A stretch of 21,786 bases of DNA from Welwitschia mirabilis (taxonomy: Eukaryota; Gnetophyta; Gnetopsida; Welwitschiales), in assembly GCA_051453625.1 (NCBI GenBank), contig JBOZIK010000001.1:237910170-237931955 (forward strand), read 5' to 3'. The first letter of the stretch is position 1, and every line of letters begins with the position of its first letter. Shown here one piece after another: positions 1 to 10,500 of the stretch. A program made the translations under genes and the position numbers. The notes under the pieces are model-generated. The model did no database searches and had not been told where the DNA came from. It saw only the letters and a program-made list of their open reading frames with translations.

Positions 1-387
1 ATGCAAATGAAAAATTTGGAGATAAAGACAAAATCATCACTCTTATGGACACAAGCAGATGTGTTATCTCAAAGGTTCACAATCTACTGAGAAAAGAAGA
101 CACATCTAGAACTAAGGACTTTCATGGACACATGGCTAGAAGTAAGCAAAACATGGTTGAGATCTTGTTCTAGTTTTTGTTTATTATTTTGATGGTTATT
201 TAGAGACTATGGGTGTGATGATAAATGCCTGATGAAGTATTTCTTTTTCTCAATGAGTCTTTGGTTCTATTCCCTGTTGAGACATATTGATGATTCTGTA
301 GCCAAAATGATCGGATATTTTCCAAGGTTTGAACTCACGTTTCCTCTTTCATATATTTTATTGACCTCCTGGTGCTTGAAGTCTAGG
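1..387. repeat. Direct repeat, copy 1 of a 1,079-bp-spaced duplication
   Basis: The first 387 bases recur from 1080 to about 1462. By eye I count about 20 substitutions and one 4-base deletion in the second copy, so identity is about 95%. Copy 1 runs into a 100-N gap, so its right edge is unknown. No transposon family was recognised. A small open frame lies in both copies (232 and 1307), but it shows no family motif and is probably incidental. Confidence 0.9.
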
Positions 388-487
388 NNNNNNNNNNNNN
401 NNNNNNNNNNNNNNNNNNNNNNNNNNNNNNNNNNNNNNNNNNNNNNNNNNNNNNNNNNNNNNNNNNNNNNNNNNNNNNNNNNNNNNN
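388..487. other. Assembly gap, 100 N
   Basis: Exactly 100 N, a common placeholder for a gap of unknown size. It cuts copy 1 of the left-hand duplication. Confidence 1.
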
Positions 488-1079
488 TGGAGTTTGTAGT
501 GTGAATGGTGGACTTTCTAATCTGATGTCCACATCATGAAGCCTCATCAGCTGCCTCCATGGTAACAGAATGCTAGAAAAGGGCTCTATTCTGTTACTCT
601 CAGATGGGCACTCCATGAACTAATAATACAATGTGCTAAATATTCCTTTGAACTGAGGGAAATCAAGGAGGGTAATAAGTATATTCTAAGGGATCATTTA
701 CAATATGAAACATAGGTAATTTCACCTAAACCATCATTGGGACAAGGAATTTCAAATCCCAGAAAATGTAGATCTGTATTCTCCAAAACCTCTAAAGCAA
801 GTGTTTCTTTTAAACAAGGAGGAAGGACAAATTGGCCTTATCTCAAATAATGTGTGAGATAAAAGAAATGCTCACAATGAAAGAATCTTTATTTCTGAAG
901 GTATTTAAGACAAGAGAAACGTTAGCAATATCCAATTGATTACAAAAAGTGCACTATTGTTATAAAGTTAGATCTTAGAAACCATTATCATGTGAACCAT
1001 AGCCATTCTAGAAGGAACGAAAACGGTTCTTAAATAGGGGAAAAATAGATACTCTACATTATGATGTGATTTGAATAAA
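488..1079. other. Spacer between the two duplicated copies, no gene seen
   Basis: This stretch lies between the duplicated blocks and has no recognisable coding domain. Its first 130 bases look richer in G+C than their surroundings and include a perfect 10-bp inverted repeat (562-571 with 588-597, 16-base loop). A minus-strand open frame runs about 43 codons from 616 to the gap edge and matches nothing I know. Confidence 0.5.
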
Positions 1080-1462
1080 ATGCAAATGAAAAATTTGGAG
1101 ATAAAGACAAAATCATGGATCTTATGGATACAAGCAGATGTGTTATCTCAAAGGTTCAAAATCTACTAAAGAAGACACATTTAGAACTAAGAACTTTCAT
1201 GGACACATGGCTAGAAGTAAGCAAAACATGGCTGAGATCTTGTTCTAGTTTTTATTTATTATTTTGATGGTAATTTAGAGACTATGGGTGTGATGATAAA
1301 TGCCTGATGAAGTATTTCTTTTTCTCAATGAGTCTTTGGTTCTATTCCTTGTTGAGATGTATTGATGATTCTGTAGCCAAAATGATTGCTTGTTTTCCAA
1401 GGTTTGAACTCACGTTCCCTCTTTCATATATTTTATTAACCTCCTGGTGCTTAAAGTCTAGG
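1080..1462. repeat. Direct repeat, copy 2 of the 1,079-bp-spaced duplication
   Basis: Same orientation as copy 1. The first shared bases (ATGCAAATGAAAAATTTGG) begin at 1 and at 1080. After the 4-base deletion the spacing becomes 1,075. Similarity cannot be followed past about 1462 because copy 1 enters the N gap there. Confidence 0.9.
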
Positions 1463-2689
1463 GAATCTTTTGAGTGCACATTAATTATGCATTGGATAAT
1501 ACTAGATTCATTGCATTCTGCCTAGGAATGCTATCTCTGAGAATCGTGCAAAGCAAATTCTAGTTTAGTAGTTTATTCTATAATGGAAATAGCTCCTTTG
1601 TAATCATGAAAATTCTTAAGCAATGTATAAGATGCATCTAAACTTTAATGCAGTGTTCCACATATGAAGGGTTGGAAGTGTATTTTGTTGGAGGTCAAAC
1701 AAAAAAGGAATGGTTATAAAATATGTTAAAGGGTATTCATCATCTTTTAATGGTTTAATGATGCCGTGATAGCTATTGATCAATTACCATTTTCTTTAAT
1801 CATTTATTTTATTCATGTATAAAGAATTCTTGATCTTGCAAGTATGCAATTGCAAGAAGTTTGTGTTTGGAGTATGGCTTTTATGTAAAGAACCAATCTT
1901 TTGTACTATTATTTTTATTCTTACTTTTTTTTTTAAGTTTTAAAGAAGCTTATTTGGTTATAGGCTTTTTATAATGAGTATCTATTTTGGAAATCTACAT
2001 TTTTATGGTAGATTAATTAGTAAGCCTCATACCAAATTGTAATATCCCTTCCTTTTAAAGTTAATTAGTACATTTTTTATTACAATATACTTATGTTTAG
2101 CGTTTTCATTCATATACCTTTTCTCCAAGAGAGTTTCCTTATTACATGTGATGAACAATCTTTTACTCTATATGTATCTATGATATAAATTCTCATTATT
2201 TTATTTGATAGTTTACATATATTATAAAGATTGTTCAAAATGTGCCTTTGAAAAATCACAAGGGTGCAAATTCACACTAATAGATGTGAAGGTAATGTGA
2301 TCTATACTCATTTGCAAGATTCTGTATGTCATCATGCATAGATAGAAATGCAAATTACAAGCTTCATATTTTGTATTATCTCTTTATAGGTATGAAGTAC
2401 CACCTATCTATCCAAACTCTTATCATGTGGAAAATTTCCTCTATGCAATGTAATAATTCCTATACAAGCCTTTTAGTTAGAGAGATTGATGCACTTAATG
2501 TAAGGTTATCCTTAATATTGTTTGGTGAAGAAATTAGAAAATGAATTGACAAGGGATTCCAATGTCTTATTAAATCATATTTAGCTTTTGTTATCAACTT
2601 ACAAATGTGAAATAACTTAAGAGAAGCATGTACAATATGGAATCCATGTACCCATGAGAGGATCATCCTCTATTACAATGTAACTTTTA
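1463..2689. other. AT-rich intergenic DNA, no gene seen
   Basis: All frames are broken by frequent stops, and no family motif, tRNA or clear repeat was recognised. A TGTAATATCCC string at 2038 resembles the start of some plant LTRs. No partner copy or TG/CA end pair was found, so it is not called. Confidence 0.5.
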
Positions 2690-2830
2690 ATGATGGTTGT
2701 CAATGATAGTTTTTGACTGTCCATTTATTATGTTTATGATGGTTAAAAGATATCATAAATTATATAAAAATTAATGATAGCTTTTAAGCATCATTAAATT
2801 ATACTACAATGATAGATAAAAGTCATTCTT
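2690..2830. repeat. Cluster of imperfect hairpins built on an AATGATAG-type motif
   Basis: The central hairpin has 21-base arms at 2736-2756 and 2774-2794, pairing at 19 of 21 positions around a 17-base loop. A weaker inverted repeat lies at about 2693-2722. A third short one is AATGA at 2808-2812 with TCATT at 2823-2827. Repeated inverted units of the ATGATGGTTAAAAG type resemble the subterminal repeats of plant CACTA elements or a small MITE. No TIR or target-site duplication was confirmed. Confidence 0.55.
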
Positions 2831-3011
2831 AAAGTAAGAAAAGAAAGTAATGAGAATAGATAAAAAAGGAGGAAAAATTAAAGTGATTTAAGTGTGAAAG
2901 TAATTATGTTAAAATAAGAATCCTTAGGAAAGGTCTTAGATAAAAATCTGATTTAGAAACTAACTAGTGAAAATCTCATAAATTAGTTATTACTAGAAAA
3001 CAAACAATTTA

Positions 3012-3089
3012 GATGCAAGGATTTCCCTAAGAATAGTGGATACCATGGTTTTCCTAAGAATAGTAGATGTAAGGGTTTTGTTAAGAATG
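3012..3089. repeat. Degenerate 27-bp tandem repeat, about 3 units
   Basis: Units start at 3012, 3039 and 3066 and share the core TTTYCCTAAGAATAGTRGAT. The third unit is 3 bases shorter. Fainter echoes (GATGCAAG, GATGTAAG) continue to about 3125. Confidence 0.65.
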
Positions 3090-4686
3090 GATGCAAGAGT
3101 TGACAGCATAGCAGAGGATGTAAGGAGTTGGGTGAGAGCAAGAGTCTTTTGAAGCTTTTGAAAATAGCATAACCTGATGTAACCTAATATCAAACAATAA
3201 ATTTTATCTCTCTCCTAAAATGGAGCAAGGTAACTTGAAATTTCCTATGCGTTTGAAGCTATATTGAAGCATCCTTAACAAAATAAGAAGATTAATTTGA
3301 AGTAGAGGATCAATTTAAAACATTATCATCATTGCCTCTTGGGTTTTTTAATCAGCTTTCACAATAGATTTAGCTATGATGATGATTAAACAAAAATTCC
3401 ACTTAGTGATTTTGCTTAGTGTACAATGGATTGAGAGTAATATTAAAAGTAGTGGATGGCTTACTATGATAGTAGTTAAAATAGGAGTAGTGTATATTTC
3501 ATAATAACTAACCCATGTCTTTTAAATCTATTTCAACTTATTAGATTTAGGATTTCTTTATTTTAGGTATGTTGCAAAACTCTACAATAGTTAGTTTTTC
3601 AAATTATTGTATAGCTTAGTTGAGTCACCATTGTAAAGCATATTGAATTTCATGTATTCATTCTTTTTCTAACAACTTTATGCTATGTTCTTATTTTGAC
3701 GAATAAATTTATGTGAATAGGTAGGAATTAAAACTAGTTATAATGAAGTAATATTAGTGATTTTAATTCAGTAACTTTAGGATTAGTTATGAGAAATGAG
3801 TCCTTGGCTTGAAAATTCATAAAAGTATCCTATTTTAAATAAATAGTAATTTGACAAACCTCTGATCTAACATATTTCTCTTATTTTTATATGATATCAT
3901 CTTTGCTCAGTTATTGTCTACATACACTGGCATTTAGATTATTGGTAATGTAGTTATGTTTTGAATATTCATGCATAGATTTTATTACCTTAGATGTGTA
4001 CACATCCTTAAATACCTATTTTTTTGTATTATAAGTTCATTCCTGATACAAGCTTTATTTACTTAATTTTATTTGTTTCTTATCCTATTTCTTTAGCCAA
4101 ATTTAATTGCATTATGTTGATTAAGATTTAAAGGAGTAAAATGAAAGATAATATGCATCTTTATTAAATTAAAAGGGAATACATGCATTTTGTTAATTAT
4201 GATTTTTGTTAAAAGTGGTGCATAGTTTTGTTTTATGCACATTATTAAATATAAATCATGTAGGATGATTTAATAGTGTGTAACTTACAATAATAGGTAA
4301 TAGTCTTGAGTGCAATTTATTACATATTCCACAACATGAATTAGTACAATGGCCTTAATTAGTATAATTAAATAGTAAATCAATCATTAATTATCATTTT
4401 TTTTCTTTTTCATTTAGTTTTTTAAGCTCATTCCAATACTTTTTGCAAAGAGAATCACTAGAAGCTATAATTACTTTACAATTTATTAAGAAATCATCTT
4501 TGATATTATCATTTTTAATAAGTTTTTTTCTAGTCCATCTAATATATCTAATTTTCAATCAAGTCCTAATCACCAATTCTTATGTATGCTTAATTAATAA
4601 TAAGGAAATCACATTTATTAGGTCACATTTAACATCCTTATGATTTCTTCTAGACTTTTATAGTTAATCATTTCTACTTGAACTTT

Positions 4687-4712
4687 CTTTAATCAACTCT
4701 ACATTAGTTTCA
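4687..4712 (+). repeat. Diverged direct repeat, partner at 5181-5206
   Basis: 25 of 26 bases match positions 5181-5206 in the same orientation. The surrounding sequence is only weakly similar, so this is probably the best-kept part of an older duplicated element. Confidence 0.5.
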
Positions 4713-5180
4713 ATGAGATAACACCATTCATAAGCATTACTAACTTTTCATCTCCTATCCTCTTTTAATCCTTTAGTCCTATACTTATTATTTTATATAA
4801 ATCCAATTAGCTCTTGCTTTTTCACTTCAAAATCTAATGGAGAATCTTAGCTTTACCTCTAAGATCATTAATAGATCATCAAAACAACAGATGATCATGG
4901 TTAGAGCAAAACATTCTAAATCTTCATCTAAAAACATTAGTTCAATACTTTTTAGTATTATAGATAGATATATGTTAGCTATTCACGCTATGTATAAATT
5001 AAAAATTAGTAATAGTAATTAAAAATGATCTAGGCTTAAAAAATAATGGTTAAAAATTTCTACAGTCCTATACTAAGATATATAAGCTTCAAATAAATCT
5101 TTATCTAGTTTATTATGCAACTCATTGAGCATTTATAATCTAAGTTTTAAAACTTTAAATTTGGCTTCATGTTTTATTTT

Positions 5181-5206
5181 CTTTAATCAACTATACATTA
5201 GTTTCA
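5181..5206 (+). repeat. Diverged direct repeat, partner at 4687-4712
   Basis: Second copy of the 26-base match. About 35 bases further on, the segment at 5242-5268 also matches 3592-3618 at about 23 of 27 positions, so several copies of one old repeat may lie in this stretch. Confidence 0.5.
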
Positions 5207-5694
5207 TTACAAGGCAATATGTTATAGAACTTTGCAACAGCTAGTTTTTCAAGTTATCATATAGTTTAATGGAATTTTTCTTTAAATTAAAACCATTACT
5301 TACAATTTTCACTCTCTTTAATAATCATTTTGACAAATGAAAATAATGTTCAAAATATTTTATGAGAAAAGAGTAAAATAGCACCTAACCAAGCATCCAC
5401 AATCTTATTAGTTTTTATAGAACATCTAATATGCTAAATCATTATGATAGTTATTTTTATCATAATATGATATTGTCATTTTAAAGAGGGACATAGAAAT
5501 ATTTTATGAGATGCTTTTTACTTATAAGTAAAAGCCTAAAATCACTTAGTGCTAAAAATCCTATGGAGGGGCAAAAAAAATATGCCAATAGTAAGATATT
5601 TAACATTACATGCTTGTATGAATTTGCAACTTTTGAGTTTATATGGTAAAAATCCTGAAATTACATTCCAATATTAGTTGTTGTTACCATGTCG

Positions 5695-5790
5695 ATGCCT
5701 ACACTACTAGAAGAGTAAATGTTGTAGCTATAGTTTTTCTTTATGCCTACACTGCTAGAAAAGTAAATGTTGTAGCTATAGTTTTTCTTT
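5695..5790. repeat. 48-bp tandem duplication, 2 copies
   Basis: Copies lie at 5695-5742 and 5743-5790. They start with ATGCCTACACT and end with TAGTTTTTCTTT, and differ at only two positions. This makes it one of the least decayed repeats in the window and presumably young. Each copy carries CACTACTAGAA or CACTGCTAGAA, which resembles plant CACTA termini. Confidence 0.9.
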
Positions 5791-7016
5791 AGAGGGCTTA
5801 TAATTCTATTAGTTGCTTCTCAATCTAAGATGACAAAGCTTTATCTCATATAATTACTATAACTATCAACATAATCAAGGATTTGTTTTAATAGTAGCAT
5901 GTAAGGCAAATATATGTAGCACTTATATTAGCTCTTACAAAAGGACTTTATCACTAGCTTAGCTATATTTAATTAACAACCCATAACTTAAGACCTAGGT
6001 TTCATTATAGTAATTAATGAGTAATGTAAAGTTGTGCTAAATTCTTGATAGAATTCTCAACTACTAAGATAATAGCAATAAAAGAATTTGATTTAAAGGA
6101 GTAAAATATTAGAAACATTTTTTTTAAAGTTAAATTTCATGTTACTTTTCAAGACACATATCATGTGATAATGATTGGCACACATTTTTACTCCATTTCA
6201 ACTTTAATTAAGATGTTATAATGGTTGACCTTTTTTGTACATTTTTCAAATCTTAACATTATTAACTTATAATAGTATGGTGAAAGTTAAGTTTTTTTCT
6301 TTTTAAGATAAGAAAATTAAAATATTTTGTAATTGATTATGGTAGAAAAACACATAAAATAAAGGTGTTTTTCTAGCTTCTATAAAGTTGGATTATCTCT
6401 TTACCATAGTTTTTTATGACTTCAGAAATTTCTTATTTTTTATAGCACTACATCTATCTTAATTCATTATAGTATAAGCTCTAAAGTTATTTTTCTTTTT
6501 AAAATTAAATATCCTCTATTTACTATTTATGTCATTGATGATATTTTACTTGATATCTCAAGAATCTTACATTTGAAAATAGAAATGTATCAAGAGCTTT
6601 TAAATAGAATCTAGTGTCATAAAGATAGAGTATCCTTTCTTATTTGGTATTAAATTTTATTAAATTAATGGCGTTAAATTTTGTGTTCATAATTAGTGGC
6701 TATTGTAGGCTTCAATTTATGAGTTTAACTACTTTCTTAAATATGCTAACTATTATTTTATGGGGGAATCATTTAGTGTGAGCTAGAAATGAAAATAATA
6801 CATTATTAAATATTTTGTTGACATCTTGAAATAAGTTGTCACTAGATAGAAAGACATATTAGGGCATGGTCTACTTGAAAAACACTTTTTAAGTAGCAAG
6901 TTCTAATTTTATGTTAAAGAGAATCCTACATATGTTGTAGTGATGATTTTTAATTAATGAGAAAATTTAACAACTCCCAAAATTTGTTGATTCCTCTTTC
7001 TAAATTTAGGCCATGT
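5791..7016. other. AT-rich intergenic DNA, no gene seen
   Basis: Stops are dense in all six frames and no domain, RNA gene or clear repeat was recognised. Confidence 0.5.
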
Positions 7017-7144
7017 AGATCTTTCTTTCCCTCCCTCCCTCCCTNNNNNNNNNNNNNNNNNNNNNNNNNNNNNNNNNNNNNNNNNNNNNNNNNNNNNNNN
7101 NNNNNNNNNNNNNNNNNNNNNNNNNNNNNNNNNNNNNNNNNNNN

Positions 7145-7196
<52 letters not shown>
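7017..7196. repeat. Polypyrimidine microsatellite around a 100-N gap
   Basis: A CCCT/CCTT run (about 7020-7044) leads into 100 N (7045-7144). An almost pure (CT)n tract follows (7145-7196, about 26 units, one interruption). The gap was probably caused by the repeat. The Ser/Leu-repeat open frame across it is an artefact of the CT repeat and the Ns. Confidence 0.95.
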
Positions 7197-7764
7197 ATGT
7201 GTCTCTCCATCCCCTCACTTCCCCCATGTATGTGTGTATGTACTTTAGTTCTATTCCCCCTCTCTATGTTAGAAAAACGTATTTTGACTGTGTTGTAAAA
7301 GTTATCAAATTTTGCAGTTATGTTAATTTTGTTGATGCGCTTAATTATTCCTCCATTTCTAACAAAGTTCTTTGCATAGTATATAACATGTAAGTTGCAT
7401 TACCCAACTTAAGAGACTAAACTTGAACCATTTATAAAAATCCAATTTCATATTATATCTAGATATTTATAATAAAACATCCTCCACCTATCAAATGTTA
7501 CCCACTAGGATGTCCTTTCATTGGAGTTTCATGCAAATCCAAAGTGATTTGTATGATGCTTTTAACTACTTCTATGTCTTTACTATACTATTATTGGATT
7601 TAAAGAAGGTAATAGGAAACTTCTTGGAAGTCTCTATGTTAGTCATGCTTAGATTTTTAAGCACAGTTTCTATTGCTTACTAACTTAGTGTATGGTTTTG
7701 AAGTAGAGCAATAAAATCCCAAAAAAGAAAGTGTAAAATAAAGAAACTAATTCATTGAAAATTC
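7197..7764. other. Intergenic DNA, no gene seen
   Basis: Short open frames at 7199-7393 and 7495-7683 show no recognisable motif or homology by eye. They are treated as chance frames. Confidence 0.45.
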
Positions 7765-7873
7765 ATTAGAATTTATATAGTCTAAAGGGTTATAAATGTT
7801 CATGATTAGAATTTTCATTATCTAGAGTGCTATAAATGCCCATGTTTAAAATTTCTATAATCTAGAGTAAAAG
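7765..7873. repeat. 40-bp tandem repeat, about 2.7 copies
   Basis: Units begin at 7765, 7805 and 7845. Shared blocks are TTARAATTT, then ATCTAGAGT or GTCTAAAGG, then CTATAAATG and CATG. The spacing is an exact 40 bases twice. Confidence 0.8.
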
Positions 7874-8491
7874 AATTAATTCATGGAACTACAGAAAATA
7901 TAGAAGTGTTAGATTATATATGCATAAAAATCAAATCCATTATTTTATTTTATTCTTCTTCTTTATATAATTCATTTTTGATCTTATTCTTTTATGATGT
8001 AATATGTACAAACTATAAAACAAGTTTTAATGAGAAAATTTCTTCAGACAAAGAATAAGGAAATGATAACTTATAGTTAAAATTTGAATTTACTAATATT
8101 TTATGGTAAAAATGGTACTTATTTTATGAAAAATCTTGATATGTAGAATCAAATGAGAATACATGTACTCTTTGAGAATTGCATAGTAGTGGTTCATAAG
8201 ATAGCCATTTTAAGGCACATTGAAGATACCTTTTTCATAGTACATCTTCTCTTGAAGTACAAGTTCCTAATCCTAGATTAGTACAAGGATGTTTAGATTA
8301 ATGTGGTCACCTAAGATGATTTTTTTTGTTAATATTATCTTACCTTTCTTATTTGATTATAAGTTCATGTTTCATTCTGAGGGCACCTGTTTTAAACATT
8401 AGCCATTAAGTTGCCCTCGCGTAAATTGAGTATAATGTATCTATTCTTATATAAAAGACTCTTTTTGTAAGATGTAACTTTCTCAACTAAG

Positions 8492-8814
8492 ATGAAAACT
8501 TTGAGAATGATAGTGGAAGTACCTTTCATCATTAAGAATCTTTAGAAGACCTTAAATTGGTTCTAAATAACATGAGCTCAAAGATCAATGTTGTTCTCAA
8601 TCCTACATTAGACAACATTGGCATAGTTTTCAAAATAGATAAAATCATCTATTTGCTAAATACCCTAGCTAATGCTCATCATATCCATAAAGAAATTATT
8701 TCAGAAATGCTTGCAAAATGGATGTATTAACATGTATCATTAGGTTATGTGACCCACTATATTAAACACGAGATGTATTTGGATGTTTCCTTGGGTTTTC
8801 AACAAATGAATGAT
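8492..8814 (+). pseudogene. Unidentified coding-like relic
   Basis: One + frame carries only a few stops over about 320 bases, unusual for this window. It is free of stops from about 8535 to 8727 and, after one TAA, again from 8731 to 8814. The text looks protein-like (for example MSSKINVVLNPTLDNIG starting at 8571, and HKEIISEMLAKWMY ending at 8727). I do not recognise the family. There is no upstream start in frame, and the following sequence decays. It could be a fragment of another mobile-element protein, a host gene fragment, or chance. Confidence 0.35.
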
Positions 8815-9220
8815 TAGATGATCTCCATTGTATATTTTTAGGAATAACTAAATCTCATTTATGAGCCTCCACTTAATGTATTATATCTTATACCAATGAG
8901 TTTATCCCCTCCATTTAATAAAATTATGAATTATGAAAATAATTTAGCAAAGAATCCTACTAGCTTGGGAAAATAATTTAGTGAAGAGGTATATAGTTAA
9001 CACTTTTTCTAATAGGATGTAATTACCTTGAAAAGTGTAACTTCAAAGAAGCTTTTGAAATTACATTTCTTTTTATCTTTATGATTATGTATACTGAATT
9101 CATTACTTATAACATATCCTTAACTAGTTACTTTCTTATTGTTATTTCAACATTACATTATACTCTATCATTAGTGAATTGACCTCTTTTTTAAAAAAGA
9201 TCAAATGAATTAACAATAGA
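8815..9220. other. AT-rich DNA after the 8.5-kb relic, no gene seen
   Basis: Nothing recognisable. The frame used at 8492-8814 becomes interrupted here, although short open pieces continue to about 8975. Confidence 0.4.
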
Positions 9221-9320
9221 NNNNNNNNNNNNNNNNNNNNNNNNNNNNNNNNNNNNNNNNNNNNNNNNNNNNNNNNNNNNNNNNNNNNNNNNNNNNNNNN
9301 NNNNNNNNNNNNNNNNNNNN
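9221..9320. other. Assembly gap, 100 N
   Basis: Placeholder-length gap. The two flanks do not visibly repeat each other. Confidence 1.
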
Positions 9321-10262
9321 AGTACTAATGTAAATAAGAAAAATGTTTATATTTAATAAATTGAATAATAATGGCCAAGGTTACAAATTGTAATCACATT
9401 TAGAATTACTAATAACATTTAGAACAAATCATATTCTATGAATAAAAGAAAGGGAATTTTTTTCAAAAAATGATGTATGTTATATTGGTATGTATTTTAA
9501 GAACACTACCGATAAGATTTTTTAATTATATCAAGAATACAAACATTTAATTTTGGGAAATCTGACCTTTGGAATGTTAGTAGGGAAGTGGCCAAAATGA
9601 CAGAAAACTATTTTTTGTATTATTACTAACTAGGTAACTTTGTTAATGATGTTTCATAAATTAAAAAAAGATAATATGAAGTCTTATAAGATTTTATCTT
9701 AATTTAAGGTTATTTTTTCAATAATTCAAAGTTACATGAAAATGCTAATAGAGATAAGCTAATGATGAAGAAAAATACTTCTTACTTGATTGTTCACTAC
9801 ATGCTTATCAATTACTTTATAGTTTATAACAAACACGTTTTGATGAATTATCTTGATGATTGCCTCTTTTTATATTAGAAAACTCATTTGTACTATAGGC
9901 AAAGTAAAAAAATTAAGCAGGACTTATCTATTGATGACCATATGGTTTCCTACTTTTACAAGATGCATGCTCTTTTCTAGATATATGTATGTCTATAAAA
10001 TTTAATGTCACATTTATAGATATTTTAATCTACTTGTGTTGACTTACAGATAAGTTCCAAGTTAATTCTTGATGTGAATATTAGTCTAGATTATATAATG
10101 TAAAGTCCAAACTAAAGATGCTAAATGAGTCTATAACTAGAATTTGCTTATAAACTAGTTTTAAATTATTGTCTTTTTTCATAAAAACATTTTGTAAAAT
10201 CATACAAATTAGAGTGAAAAACTAAAATAAGCCCCCAAAACTAATTCAATCATAAAAATAAT
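9321..10262. other. AT-rich intergenic DNA, no gene seen
   Basis: No domain or RNA gene was recognised. A short open run near 9920-9980 (LSIDDHMVSYFYKMHALF) has a protein-like look but could not be assigned to a family. Confidence 0.4.
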
Positions 10263-10500
10263 CCTTACAAGATTTCTTTAAAAAGAAAGTAGTCCATAAA
10301 AGGTTTTACTAACATAGAGGAACCCATAATAGATATGACTAATTTAGAGAGTGGAAAAATAATTACAACAACATAGGATAACACATTTAAATACTCCAAA
10401 ATTTAGAACCTATAAAACATTTCACTAGTTAAGAGAAACCTAGAATAGATTCCATGAATAAAGAGGAATTCCTAAGAGATTTCACTAATGAAAGACACTT
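10263..10500. repeat. Decayed ~30-bp minisatellite, about 8 units
   Basis: Units start near 10263, 10293, 10324, 10355, 10383, 10411, 10440 and 10471 (28-31 bases each). The rough consensus is CCTANAANATTTCACTAATN followed by AAGAGGAA. Individual units are only about 60-75% alike, so the array is old. It ends about 1.2 kb upstream of the transposase gene and could belong to the 5' region of the CACTA element. Confidence 0.6.

Larger units (their letters stand above)
2831..5694. other. AT-rich intergenic DNA with diverged repeats, no gene seen
   Basis: There is no recognisable gene. The stretch holds a short 27-bp repeat (3012-3089) and two pairs of diverged direct repeats: 3592-3618 with 5242-5268, and 4687-4712 with 5181-5206. 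The open frames at 4443-4643 and 4837-5022 have no family motifs and fit chance in AT-rich DNA. Confidence 0.5.

Noticed and set aside
232-1525. Paired small open frames starting MKYFFFSMSLWFYSLL in both duplicated copies
   Set aside because: Their conservation follows from the 95% identical DNA duplication. Changes between copies are not biased to silent sites, and no motif is seen.
2038-2048. TGTAATATCCC as the start of an LTR
   Set aside because: No second copy, no CA end and no target duplication were found nearby.
3180-3300. Possible copia gag start (an ATGGAGCAAGGTAACTTGAAA-like region)
   Set aside because: No primer-binding site, gag motif or downstream pol similarity was seen; it is too short to support.
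4443-5022. Two open frames of 61-66 codons
   Set aside because: Hydrophobic or Ser/Lys-rich text typical of chance frames in AT-rich DNA; no start context or homology.
6957-7298. Ser/Leu-repeat protein on + and Arg/Glu-repeat protein on -
   Set aside because: Translations of a CT/GA microsatellite plus Ns.
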